From NCBI GenBank assembly GCA_903839965.1, contig CAIMEK010000847.1:1-20841 (forward strand): DNA of 20,841 nt, in the 5' to 3' direction. A model generated the notes under the pieces. The model was not told the origin of the DNA. It was given only the letters and a program-made list of their open reading frames with translations, and made no database searches. The number at the start of each line of letters is the position of its first letter. The stretch's first letter is position 1. The position numbers and the translations under genes were made by a program. This document shows, piece after piece, positions 8,209-16,241 of this stretch. The stretch comes from an uncultured Acetobacteraceae bacterium (lineage in GTDB: Bacteria; Pseudomonadota; Alphaproteobacteria; Acetobacterales; Acetobacteraceae).

Positions 8209-9723
8209 ATGACATCGCCATCGCCGACCGGCGGATCGACTGTCCGCCGTCTCGCCAGCGCTACCCTGGCGGAAATTGCGCCCCCCACCGAGCGGCCGAC
8301 CTACGACCGCTCGGCCGTCTCCCCCGGCATCGTCCATATCGGCCTCGGCTCATTCAGCCGCGCGCATCTGGCCGTCTACACCGAGGACCGTATCGCAGCG
8401 GGTGAATCGGAATGGGGGATCATCGGGGTCGATCCGCTCTCGCCGGCACTGCGTGACGCGCTCCTCGGCCAGGATTGCCTTTACACGCTGGTCGTCCGCG
8501 CACCGGAGGCGGATCGCCTGAGAGTGGTCGGCTCCGTGCTCGGGGCATTCGCCATGCCCGACGACACCTCCGAAATCCTCGACCGCATGACCGACCCGCG
8601 GACACGAATCACCTCGCTGACCGTTTCCGAGAAGGGTTATTGCCAGGACGCCGCCACCGGCACGCTGGACGAAGCGCATCCCGCAATTATCGCCGACCTC
8701 GCCAATCCGACAGCGCCGCGCAGCGTTCCGGGGTTGCTGACCGAAGCATTGCGCCGTCGGCGTTCCGCCGGTCTGCCGCCATTCACCGTGCTGTGCTGCG
8801 ATAATCTCTCCGAGAACGGCATCAAGGTGCGGCGCATGGTTGCGCGCTTCGCCGCGCTGCGCGATCCCGGGCTTGGCCGGTTCGTGGCGGAGCATGTTGC
8901 CTTTCCGTGCACGATGGTCGACCGCATCACGCCGGCCACACGCGCGGAGGATCGCGCCGCCGTGGAGAAGATGCTCGGCTTCACCGACGCCTGGCCCGTG
9001 GTAACCGAGCCGTTCCGGCAATGGGTGGTGGAAGACAATTTCCCGCTCGGCCGCCCGGCCTGGGAACAAGCCGGCGCGACTTTGGTCGGCGACGTGCTGC
9101 CATTCGAACTGATGAAACTGCGCTGCCTGAACGGCGCCCATTCCGCCCTGGCCTATCTTGGCGTGGTCGCCGGGTACGAGACGGTGTTCGCCGGAATGAC
9201 CAACCCGCAATGCGCCGCTTTCATCCATCGGCTTTGGTCAAACGATCTGGCGCCGACCGTGCCGCCCGTGCCTGGCATCGACGTCACCGCCTACACGCGC
9301 GAGCTCGAAACACGGTTCACGAACCCGTCCATCCAGCACCGATTGCTGCAGATTTCTTCGGATGGGTCGCAGAAGCTTCCGCCGCGGCTGCTTGAACCGG
9401 CGTTGGAGCGGCTTCGCGTGCTGGCCCATCCACGTTGCATCGCGTTCCTGGTTGCCGCCTGGATGCGCTTCCTGCTCGGCCGCAGCGATGCCGGCGTCCG
9501 TTACGACATCGCCGACCCGATCGCGGCCCGGCTGACGGCGATCGCCCATGACTGCGGCGGCGATGCCACACGGCTCGCATCCGGCCTGTTCAAGGTTTCC
9601 GAGATCTTCACGCCGGACGTGCTGGCCTATGCGGCGTTCCGTAACGACATCGTAACCGATCTGCGGTCCATTCTCGACCTGGGGATGACCGGTGCGATGG
9701 CTGCCTTTCTCGCTCGCGCCTGA
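8209..9723 (+). CDS. Mannitol dehydrogenase family protein, fructuronate/tagaturonate reductase-like (UxuB type)
   Basis: This polyol-specific long-chain dehydrogenase of 504 residues interconverts a ketose or keto-uronate and a polyol or aldonate with NAD(H). The N-terminal nucleotide-binding motif GLGSFSRAH is at residues 45-53. TMVDRITP is the family signature. The catalytic segment KLRCLNGAHS begins at K303, with N308 and H311 in the expected places. Length and motifs fit D-fructuronate reductase (UxuB), mannitol 2-dehydrogenase and D-arabinitol dehydrogenase alike. Context with a sugar-acid TRAP transporter and an L-gulonate-type dehydrogenase favours a uronate reductase, which is inference. 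The ATG at 8209 has a modest ribosome site (AATGAGG). The gene ends at a hairpin shared with the convergent aldehyde dehydrogenase gene. Confidence 0.88.
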   Translation: MTSPSPTGGSTVRRLASATLAEIAPPTERPTYDRSAVSPGIVHIGLGSFSRAHLAVYTEDRIAAGESEWGIIGVDPLSPALRDALLGQDCLYTLVVRAPEADRLRVVGSVLGAFAMPDDTSEILDRMTDPRTRITSLTVSEKGYCQDAATGTLDEAHPAIIADLANPTAPRSVPGLLTEALRRRRSAGLPPFTVLCCDNLSENGIKVRRMVARFAALRDPGLGRFVAEHVAFPCTMVDRITPATRAEDRAAVEKMLGFTDAWPVVTEPFRQWVVEDNFPLGRPAWEQAGATLVGDVLPFELMKLRCLNGAHSALAYLGVVAGYETVFAGMTNPQCAAFIHRLWSNDLAPTVPPVPGIDVTAYTRELETRFTNPSIQHRLLQISSDGSQKLPPRLLEPALERLRVLAHPRCIAFLVAAWMRFLLGRSDAGVRYDIADPIAARLTAIAHDCGGDATRLASGLFKVSEIFTPDVLAYAAFRNDIVTDLRSILDLGMTGAMAAFLARA

Positions 9724-9733
9724 CGCAGACCGG

Positions 9734-9778
9734 CCCGCCGGTTTCGGCACCGCCCCGGCGTGGGCCGAAACCGGCGGG
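9734..9778. terminator. Likely bidirectional terminator between convergent genes
   Basis: A perfect 15-base inverted repeat (CCCGCCGGTTTCGGC at 9734-9748 and its complement at 9764-9778) with a 15-base loop fills the 63-base gap between the stop codons of the UxuB-like gene (+) and the aldehyde dehydrogenase gene (-). No T-tract follows on either strand, so it would act as a non-canonical terminator or a transcript-end stabiliser. Confidence 0.6.
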
Positions 9779-9786
9779 GCGTGTCG

Positions 9787-11220
9787 TCAGCCGTGGCGGA
9801 TCGCGATGGTCTTCATGGCGGCGAAACTGTGCAGGGCCGTGAATCCCTTCTCGCGCCCGTGGCCGCTGCGCTTCACGCCGCCGAACGGCAGTTCCACCCC
9901 GCCGCCGGCGCCGTAGTTGTTGATGAACACCTGCCCGCTGTGCACCCGCCGCGCCAGTCGCATGGCGCGGCCCACATCGGCGGTCCAGACGCCGCAGACC
10001 AGGCCGTAGGGCGTGCAGTTGGCCACCCGCAGCGCTTCCGCTTCGTCGCGCACGCGAATCGCCACCAGCACGGGACCGAAGATCTCCTCCTGCGCCAGCA
10101 CATGGTCGGGCGGCACGTCGGCGATCAGCGTGGGCTTCACGTAGAACCCGCCGGGCGGGGCGTTCGATGCAATCTTGCCCTCCGCCGCTATCCGCAGCCC
10201 GTCGGTGCGGGCGATGTCGAGATAGCGACCGATCCGCGCCTGCTGCGCCGGGTTGATGACCGGCCCGATATCCAGGTCGAGCTCGGCCGGGCCGGCCACC
10301 AGCTTGTCGAAGCGCGCCGCAAGGTCGTTGACGAAGCGCTCGAAAATCGGCTCCTCGATCAGCACGCGGGCGCCGGCGCTGCAGGTCTGTCCGGCGTTCT
10401 GGATGACGGCGTTGACCACCACCGGCGCCGCCGCTTCGAGGTCGGCGTCGGCGAACACCAGTTGCGGCGACTTGCCGCCGAGTTCCAGCGTCGTCGGGAC
10501 GGTGTGGCGCGACGCCGCCGCCTGCACCAGCGTGCCAACCTCCGGGCTGCCGGTGAAGCTCACATGGTTGACGCCGGGATGCCCGGCCAGCGCCGCCCCC
10601 GCCTCCTCGCCGAGCCCGGTGACCAGATTGACGGCGCCGTCGGGGAAGCCCGCCTCCACCAGCAGCGCCGCCAGCGCGATGGCCGACAGCGAAGCGTCCT
10701 CGGCCGGCTTGATGACGCAGGCGTTGCCCATGGTGAGCGCCCCGCCCACCGAGCGGCCGAGAATTTGCAGCGGGTAGTTCCACGGCACGATATGGGCGGT
10801 GACCCCGTGCGGCTCCCACACGGTCAACACGGTATAGCCTTCCTGGTACGGGATGGTGTCGCCGTGCACCTTGTCCGCTGCCCCCCCGTAGTATTCGAAG
10901 TAGCGGGCGCAGGCGATGACGTCGGCCCGGGCCTGGCGCAGCGGCTTGCCCACGTCGGCGCAGTCCAGCGCGGCAAGGCGGTCGACGTCGCGGCGGAGCA
11001 GGTCGGCGGCGCGAAACATCAGGCGCCCGCGGGTGGCGGCGTCCATGTGGCCCCACGCCCCGTCCAGCGCGGCCTGGGCGGCCGCCACGGCGGCGTCGAT
11101 GTCGGCGGCCCCGCCACGGGCGATATGGCCGATCTCGGAGCCATCCGAGGGGTTGACCACCGGCAGCGTCGCGCGCGCCGCGCGCCAGGTGCCACCGATC
11201 AGGTTGCCGTGTTCGTGCAT
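9787..11220 (-). CDS. NAD(P)-dependent aldehyde dehydrogenase
   Basis: This cytoplasmic enzyme of 477 residues oxidises an aldehyde to a carboxylate. The aldehyde dehydrogenase fold is complete: the cofactor segment VPWNYPLQ, the general base E246 in ELGGKSPQLVF, the catalytic thiol C280 in NAGQTCSAG (the 34-residue spacing normal for the family) and EEIFGPVL. It resembles betaine-aldehyde and gamma-aminobutyraldehyde dehydrogenases, but the substrate is not determined. The ATG at 11220 follows GAGGG at a short spacing and gives a standard N-terminus; an in-frame ATG at 11295 would add 25 residues. It is convergent with the sugar-acid operon and stands alone, so it may or may not belong to that pathway. 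Confidence 0.92.
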   Translation of the reverse strand: MHEHGNLIGGTWRAARATLPVVNPSDGSEIGHIARGGAADIDAAVAAAQAALDGAWGHMDAATRGRLMFRAADLLRRDVDRLAALDCADVGKPLRQARADVIACARYFEYYGGAADKVHGDTIPYQEGYTVLTVWEPHGVTAHIVPWNYPLQILGRSVGGALTMGNACVIKPAEDASLSAIALAALLVEAGFPDGAVNLVTGLGEEAGAALAGHPGVNHVSFTGSPEVGTLVQAAASRHTVPTTLELGGKSPQLVFADADLEAAAPVVVNAVIQNAGQTCSAGARVLIEEPIFERFVNDLAARFDKLVAGPAELDLDIGPVINPAQQARIGRYLDIARTDGLRIAAEGKIASNAPPGGFYVKPTLIADVPPDHVLAQEEIFGPVLVAIRVRDEAEALRVANCTPYGLVCGVWTADVGRAMRLARRVHSGQVFINNYGAGGGVELPFGGVKRSGHGREKGFTALHSFAAMKTIAIRHG

Positions 11221-11794
11221 GGATCCCTCAACTCGCTGAAAGCCGCACACCGTCACCGGAACGTCGCGCTCGCGGATGCCCGGACCATCATTCATACCCG
11301 GCGCCGGCGCCGATTGACATCGTAACCTCGTTCCTGGTGGAGCATCGCAGATGCCTGACTTTCCGGGAATGGGTCACCCCGCGTTCGCATCCGCAGGTCA
11401 AGCCCTCACCTGGATGTCGGCCGAATCCTGTTGTTCGATGGCCAGGTGTTTGATCCCAGGCTTTGCTGGTGAGGTCTCCGCGGGTGAGTGGCGGAAAGCG
11501 CTCCGGGCCAGGGTCTGCACGCGAGCGCACGGCCCCGATGCCGCAGCTGTCGCTGATCGTGCCGCCCGACCGGTTGGTGACGGGCCCGCCCGCATGTGCT
11601 CATTGCGCAGCGGCGGTCACCGAACGCTGACGGCCTTTGGCGGCGACAGCGCGCCGGTCCTGCCAGCCGGGCGCCGACCCATGTGCGTTTACTATTGACC
11701 CTCCCCTGCTCGGTTCCTAGCGTACCGTGCCGGGCCGTGACAGGAGCCGACCCGAAGACACGACTCTCGCCCAACAGATTTCCTGGGGACCCCG
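11221..11794. other. Gap of about 570 bases without a credible gene
   Basis: Short open frames exist on both strands (for example 11351-11698 plus and 11406-11774 minus) but none has a recognisable domain, and they overlap each other. The last 100 bases contain a candidate promoter for the acetamidase gene. The rest may be leader sequence for the flanking divergent genes or decayed coding DNA; I could not assign it. Confidence 0.5.
11695..11723 (+). promoter_or_regulatory. Candidate sigma70-type promoter for the acetamidase gene
   Basis: TTGACC (11695-11700) and TAGCGT (11718-11723) are separated by 17 bases. The -35 matches the consensus at five of six positions; the -10 keeps only the outer TA...T bases, as is common in GC-rich alphaproteobacteria. 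A transcript starting about 11730 would have a leader of about 65 bases. Confidence 0.45.
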
Positions 11795-12703
11795 ATGGCC
11801 ACGCACCGTTTTCACCCGACCCGATATTTCAACGTTATCGGCACCGCTGAGCCCTGCCTTCGGATTGCCGATGGCGATACGGTGGTGACTGATACGATCG
11901 ACGCCTCCGGTCTCGACGCCCGCGAGGTTGCCGTCGGCGACCGGCCGAATCCGATGACTGGCCCATTTTTCGTCGAAGGCGCCGAGCCGGGCGACACGCT
12001 GGCCGTCCGCATCGACCGGCTGACGCCGAGCCGGGCGACCGGCTGGACCTATTCGCCCCTGGCCTTCACCGTGTTGGACCCGGATGCGATCCCCGATCGG
12101 CCACCGACAGAGCGTGCCGTGTGGGACATCGACGTCAAGGCCGGGACCGCGCGGTTGCGCGAGCCGCCGAAGGGCCTCGAGGCCTTCGCTCCGCCGCTGC
12201 AACCGATGATCGGCTGTTTCGGCGTTGCGCCGGCGCGCGGGCAGGCGCTGTTGACCGCGACCAGCGCGAATAACGGCGGCAACATGGACTATCGCCTGTT
12301 CGCACCGGGAACGACCGTCTGGCTCCCGGTATCGGTGCCAGGTGCACTCTTCTATCTCGGCGACGGTCATGCCTGCCAGGGCGACGGCGAGATCGTCGGC
12401 ACCGGGATTGAGACCTCCTTCGAGATGGAGGTGACGTTCCGCGTGCTGAAGCGGACGATCACCTGGCCGCGCGGCGAGACTGCCGAGGATATCTTCGCGG
12501 TCGGCAATGCCCGGCCGCTTGATCAGGCGCTGCAGCACGCCACGACCGAGATGCTGCGCTGGCTCGGTGAGGACTACGGGCTGGAGCCCCGCGCTGCCAG
12601 CCATTTGATGGGTCAGGTCGTTCGCTACGATGTCGGCAATGTCTTCGACCCTGCCTACACAGTTGCCTGCAGAATCGCCAAACGCTGGCTGACGGAGCGG
12701 TAG
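11795..12703 (+). CDS. Acetamidase/formamidase family protein
   Basis: This 302-residue protein belongs to the FmdA/AmdA family, whose members hydrolyse short amides such as formamide or acetamide to the acid and ammonia. Family landmarks are NNGGNMD at about 158-165 and GDGHACQGDGEIVGTG at about 189-204, which carries the metal- and substrate-binding Asp/His residues. Also visible is the N-terminal region that family members use to enclose the active site, with NPMTGPFFVEGAEPGD around residues 52-67. It is about 300 residues, like the shorter bacterial family members. The ATG at 11795 follows a weak GGGGA site. It is monocistronic in appearance, with its own candidate promoter. Many family members have unverified substrates, so the name is a family call only. 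Confidence 0.88.
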   Translation: MATHRFHPTRYFNVIGTAEPCLRIADGDTVVTDTIDASGLDAREVAVGDRPNPMTGPFFVEGAEPGDTLAVRIDRLTPSRATGWTYSPLAFTVLDPDAIPDRPPTERAVWDIDVKAGTARLREPPKGLEAFAPPLQPMIGCFGVAPARGQALLTATSANNGGNMDYRLFAPGTTVWLPVSVPGALFYLGDGHACQGDGEIVGTGIETSFEMEVTFRVLKRTITWPRGETAEDIFAVGNARPLDQALQHATTEMLRWLGEDYGLEPRAASHLMGQVVRYDVGNVFDPAYTVACRIAKRWLTER

Positions 12704-12759
12704 CACTCGGGAGCCGCCGCGAGCCAGGCCGCCGGTTTAGCGGGTTTCCTGGCACAAGC

Positions 12760-13086
12760 ATGAAGCAGCCCTGCAGACTTTTCTGGCCGGGCCATGTGGA
12801 TGTCGTCCCGGCAACCGCGCATGCGGCGGGAGGCTGTCTGGGTGTCGTTCGGATGCTTGCCGATCGCGGCGTGCGTGCGGTTGTGGCAATCGGCATGGGC
12901 CGCCGTCCGCTGGAGGGGCTGCTGCAGGCTGGGACCGCGCGGTGCGTCTTCGTGCTTGTCGGCACGGTATGGCAGGTGCCGCCGGTCAGCTATGTCTCCC
13001 AGTTGCGCAGCGAGGTTCGTGGGGGGCACCAGTCAGAGCCGCTGCATTTCGCCGGAGGTAGGCGGGGGTGGCGGCACGTCGAGTGA
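12760..13086 (+). CDS. NifX/NifB-like iron-molybdenum cluster-binding domain ORF, N-terminally truncated, possibly decayed
   Basis: This is an open frame of 108 residues. Residues 18-60 resemble the middle of the dinitrogenase iron-molybdenum cofactor-binding domain of the stand-alone NifX-like subfamily: PATAHAAGGCLGVVRMLADR, then GVRAVVAIGMGRRPLEGL. Subfamily members typically have an H..GGC segment followed by a GGMGMRPLMG-like turn. About 35 residues of the usual N-terminus, including the HFG segment, are absent, and the part after residue 60 matches only loosely. The use of G or C at third positions is lower than in neighbouring genes. It could be a short functional protein, a remnant, or a chance resemblance. 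It lies just upstream of the small ORF and the cyd genes on the same strand. Confidence 0.4.
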   Translation: MKQPCRLFWPGHVDVVPATAHAAGGCLGVVRMLADRGVRAVVAIGMGRRPLEGLLQAGTARCVFVLVGTVWQVPPVSYVSQLRSEVRGGHQSEPLHFAGGRRGWRHVE

Positions 13087-13110
13087 CCTGCACGCAGGGA
13101 GATTTGGGGG

Positions 13111-13320
13111 ATGACACCGGAGATCAGTGGGACCGACCGTGTCCTCGGCGTTGTCGTCGGCCCGGCGCCGCCTTCCTTCGTCCTGAGGGATGATGGCGCG
13201 GCGCGCCGGTTCGGCCTGATCGGCATCGCGCCGTGGGTCAACGGCGTGGCACGCCGGGGCTCGCTCCACACCATGCTGGGTTGGCAGGCCTGCTCGCGGC
13301 CGGAAAGTTTCCAGCGCTGA
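13111..13320 (+). CDS. Small hypothetical protein preceding cydP
   Basis: This open frame of 69 codons is not recognised. Its third codon positions are strongly G/C-rich, with the order third > first > second position expected of real genes in this DNA, which supports coding. GGGGG precedes the ATG closely. Its stop overlaps the cydP start by one base (TGATG), the kind of junction seen in coupled genes. The product has no clear membrane helix; it contains a DDGAARRFGLIGIAPWVNG stretch and one cysteine near the end. It may be a conserved small protein of this cyd locus or the tail of a decayed gene. Confidence 0.4.
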   Translation: MTPEISGTDRVLGVVVGPAPPSFVLRDDGAARRFGLIGIAPWVNGVARRGSLHTMLGWQACSRPESFQR

Positions 13321-13508
13321 TGGCCCGACCCCGGCGCTTGCGGATGATCTGGCGTCAGCGCTCGCTCGGAGGCGAGCTGGGCCTGGTCATCGGCCTCAAG
13401 GTGATCGCGCTGGTGGCCCTTTACCTGCTGTTGTTCTCGCCCCAGCACCGTCCTTCCATCGATCCGGCGGCCCGCATCGCGGGCGCGGCACCGACCGCTC
13501 AGAGGTGA
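13320..13508 (+). CDS. cydP: Cytochrome bd oxidase putative small subunit CydP
   Basis: This 62-residue membrane protein has a basic N-terminus (ARPRRLRMIWRQR), one hydrophobic helix at about 20-40 (LGLVIGLKVIALVALYLLLF) and a short tail beginning SPQHRP. Small proteins of this design, a single helix followed by F(F/S)xP(A/Q)HRP, are found just upstream of cydA in many proteobacteria and are called CydP. It ends 5 bases before the cydA start codon, and its last codons contain the cydA ribosome-binding site. The start at 13320 overlaps the stop of the preceding ORF; the internal ATG at 13344 is an alternative. The role, probably assembly or stability of the oxidase, is inferred from position. 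Confidence 0.72.
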   Translation: MARPRRLRMIWRQRSLGGELGLVIGLKVIALVALYLLLFSPQHRPSIDPAARIAGAAPTAQR

Positions 13509-13513
13509 GTCCC

Positions 13514-15079
13514 ATGGACGTCGTCGCACTTTCGCGCCTGCAGTTCGGCCTGACGGCCATGTACCATTTCCTGTTCGTGCCGCTGACGCTTGGGCTGTCG
13601 ATCATCCTGGCCATCATGGAGAGCGTCTACGTCACCACCGGCCGCACGATCTGGCGCGACATGGTGAAGTTCTGGGGCTTGCTGTTCGGCATCAACTTCG
13701 CCATGGGCGTCGCCACCGGCATCACCATGGAATTCCAGTTCGGCACGAACTGGGCCTACTACGCGCACTACGTCGGCGATATCTTCGGTGCGCCGCTGGC
13801 CATCGAAGGGCTGATGGCCTTCTTCCTCGAAGCCACCTTCATCGGCCTGTTCTTTTTTGGCTGGGAACGGCTCAGCCGCGTGCAGCATCTGTTCGTCACC
13901 TGCATGGTGGCGCTCGGCAGCAACCTGTCCGCGCTGTGGATCCTGATCGCCAACGGATGGATGCAGAACCCGGTCGGAGCCTACTTCAACCTGGACACCA
14001 TGCGGATGGAGGTCACGGACTTCGCCGCGGTGGTGCTGAACCCCGTGGCGCAAGCCAAGTTCGTGCACACGGTGTCCGCCGGCTACGTGACCGGGGCGAT
14101 GTTCGTGCTGTCGATCAGCGCGCTCTACCTGTTGCGCGGCCGCCACCGGCCGCTGGCGCTGCGCTCGATGGCGGTGGCCGTCAGTTTCGGCCTGGCGTCC
14201 GCGGCCTCCGTCGTCGTGCTTGGCGACGAGAGCGGCTATACGGCGGGCGAGAACCAGAAGATGAAGATCGCCGCCATCGAGGCGATGTGGGAGACCGAGC
14301 CGGCCCCGGCCTCCTTCACCGTGGTCGGGCTGCCCGATCAGGCGACGCACCAGACGCGCTATGCCGTGCGTGTGCCGTTCGTGCTTGGCCTCATCGCCAC
14401 CCGGTCCATCGACGGCGAGGTGCCCGGCATCAAGGACCTGGTCATGGATGCGCAGAGACGCATCCGGAGCGGTATGCAGGCCTACGCGGCGATGGGCGTG
14501 CTGCGCGCGGACAAGGTCAACGCCGAGGCGCGGGCCGCCTTCGACGCGCATGTCGCCGACCTCGGCTACGCGCTGCTGCTCAAGCGCTACACCCCGGCCG
14601 TGACGGAGGCGACCGACGCCCAGATCGCCGCTGCCGCCTGGGACACGGTGCCGCCCGTGGCGCCGCTGTTCTGGAGCTTCCGGATCATGGTCGGACTGGG
14701 TTTCTACTTCATCGCCCTGTTCGGCGCGATGTTCTGGCTGTCCAGCAAGCGGCAACTGGACCGCTTTCCGGCCCTGCTCCGGCTTTGCCTGTGGTCGCTG
14801 CCGCTGCCCTGGATCGCGGCGGAGCTCGGCTGGTACGTCGCCGAGGGCGGGCGCCAGCCGTGGACGATCGACGGTGTTCTGCCGACCTTCCTGTCCGCCT
14901 CGACGCTTCCCGTGGAGAACGTGTGGTTGTCGCTTGGCGGGTTCGTTCTGCTTTATTCGGCACTGGCTGTCGTCGAGATCTACCTCATGGTGCGCACGAT
15001 CCGGCAGGGCCCTGCAGGGATTCCGGAGAAAGCGCCCTCCGGACTGCCGCCGTCGCACATCCCGCATCCGGCCGAGTGA
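13514..15079 (+). CDS. cydA: Cytochrome bd ubiquinol oxidase subunit I
   Basis: CydA oxidises ubiquinol and carries hemes b558, b595 and d in the inner membrane. The protein is 521 residues, close to E. coli CydA. Heme ligands are in the expected places: H18, H185 (KFVHTVSAGY) and M392 (FRIMVGLGF). The GRQPW motif is present in EGGRQPWTIDGVLP. The loop between helices 6 and 7 is long, with KMKIAAIEAMWETEPAPASF and LLLKRYTP as in E. coli, so this is the long Q-loop (L-type) enzyme and not the short-loop CIO type. The ATG at 13514 follows GAGGTGAG and gives the normal N-terminus; a GTG at 13505 would add three residues. It is followed 11 bases later by cydB. Confidence 0.97.
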   Translation: MDVVALSRLQFGLTAMYHFLFVPLTLGLSIILAIMESVYVTTGRTIWRDMVKFWGLLFGINFAMGVATGITMEFQFGTNWAYYAHYVGDIFGAPLAIEGLMAFFLEATFIGLFFFGWERLSRVQHLFVTCMVALGSNLSALWILIANGWMQNPVGAYFNLDTMRMEVTDFAAVVLNPVAQAKFVHTVSAGYVTGAMFVLSISALYLLRGRHRPLALRSMAVAVSFGLASAASVVVLGDESGYTAGENQKMKIAAIEAMWETEPAPASFTVVGLPDQATHQTRYAVRVPFVLGLIATRSIDGEVPGIKDLVMDAQRRIRSGMQAYAAMGVLRADKVNAEARAAFDAHVADLGYALLLKRYTPAVTEATDAQIAAAAWDTVPPVAPLFWSFRIMVGLGFYFIALFGAMFWLSSKRQLDRFPALLRLCLWSLPLPWIAAELGWYVAEGGRQPWTIDGVLPTFLSASTLPVENVWLSLGGFVLLYSALAVVEIYLMVRTIRQGPAGIPEKAPSGLPPSHIPHPAE

Positions 15080-15090
15080 GGGAGGACGCG

Positions 15091-16230
15091 ATGTTCGATT
15101 ACGAAGTCCTGCGCCTGATCTGGTGGGCCGTGCTCGGCGTGCTGCTCATCGGCGTCGCGGTGATGGACGGCTTCGACATGGGAACCGCCATCCTGCTGCC
15201 CTTCGTCGGCCGTTCGGACGCGGAGCGCCGGGTGCTGATCAACACGGTTGGCCCGGTCTGGGAGGGCAACCAGGTCTGGCTGATCCTCGGCGGCGGTGCC
15301 ATCTTCGCCGCCTGGCCGCCGCTCTACGCCGTTGCCTTCTCGGGCTTTTACCTGGCGATGTTCCTGCTGCTGGTGGCCCTGATCCTGCGGCCCGTGGGCT
15401 TCAAGTTCCGCAGCAAGCTCGCTTCTCCGCGCTGGCGCACGACGTGGGATGCCGCGTTGTTCGTCGGCGGTCTGGTGCCCGCGCTGGTGTTCGGCGTGGC
15501 ATTCGGCAATGCGCTGCGCGGCGTGCCCTTCCGTTTCGACGAGACCTTGCGCCTCACCTACGAGGGCACGCTCTGGCAACTCTTCAACCCGTTCGGGCTG
15601 CTCTGCGGGCTGCTGAGCGTCGCCATGCTGACGCAGCACGGGGCGGTCTGGCTGGCCTGCAAGACCGAGGGAGCGCTGCGGGACCGCGCGCAGCGCGCGG
15701 CGGTGCTGTGCGGGGTCGCCGCGGTGGTGCTGTTCGCGATCGGCGGGCTCTGGGCGGGGTGGCTGGATGGCTATGCGCTGGCCTCGGCGGTCGACCCGGC
15801 GGGGCCGTCCAACCCGCTGGCCAAGCAGGTCGTACGCCATGCCGGGCAGCTCTGGGCCAACTACGGCACCTACCCACCCGCCGCCTTGGCGCCGCTTATC
15901 GGCCTCGGCGGGCTTGCGGGCGCCGCCTGGCTTGCGCGCGGCGGACGCCATGCCCAATGGGCGTTCGTCGTCAGCGCGCTCGGCATCGCGGGCGTCATCG
16001 CGACGGCAGGGGTCAGCGCTTTCCCGTTCCTGCTGCCGTCGTCGCTTGCGCCGTCGGCCAGCCTGGTCGTCTGGGATGCGTCGTCGAGCCGCAAGACCCT
16101 GGCGATCATGACGGGAGTGACGGTCGTGTTCCTGCCGATCGTGCTGGCGTACACCGCCTGGGTCTACCGGGTGCTGCGCGGGCCGCTGTCGGTGGAACGG
16201 ATCTCCCAGGATTCCAAAACCTTCTACTGA
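15091..16230 (+). CDS. cydB: Cytochrome bd ubiquinol oxidase subunit II
   Basis: CydB is the partner membrane subunit that supports heme binding and the oxygen/proton pathways of the bd oxidase. At 379 residues it has the same length as E. coli CydB. The N-terminal family signature is intact: VAVMDGFDMGTAILLPF, then INTVGPVWEGNQVWLILGGG. About eight or nine hydrophobic helices span the chain, and AGVSAFPFLLPSS near the C-terminus is typical. GGGAGGA lies 5 bases before the ATG. It is co-transcribed with cydA and cydX, with 11-base gaps on each side. Confidence 0.97.
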   Translation: MFDYEVLRLIWWAVLGVLLIGVAVMDGFDMGTAILLPFVGRSDAERRVLINTVGPVWEGNQVWLILGGGAIFAAWPPLYAVAFSGFYLAMFLLLVALILRPVGFKFRSKLASPRWRTTWDAALFVGGLVPALVFGVAFGNALRGVPFRFDETLRLTYEGTLWQLFNPFGLLCGLLSVAMLTQHGAVWLACKTEGALRDRAQRAAVLCGVAAVVLFAIGGLWAGWLDGYALASAVDPAGPSNPLAKQVVRHAGQLWANYGTYPPAALAPLIGLGGLAGAAWLARGGRHAQWAFVVSALGIAGVIATAGVSAFPFLLPSSLAPSASLVVWDASSSRKTLAIMTGVTVVFLPIVLAYTAWVYRVLRGPLSVERISQDSKTFY

Positions 16231-16241
16231 GGAGACACGGC

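Noticed and set aside
11351..11698. Plus-strand frame in the acetamidase upstream gap
   Set aside because: No ribosome site or domain was seen, and it runs into the candidate promoter of the next gene.
12655..13029. Minus-strand open frame opposite the NifX-like ORF
   Set aside because: It overlaps the end of the acetamidase gene and shows no known domain; the plus strand gives the NifX-like motifs.
13499..15067. Long minus-strand open frame opposite cydA
   Set aside because: It is His/Arg/Gln-rich with no domain, the usual antisense shadow of a GC-rich gene; the plus strand encodes complete CydA.
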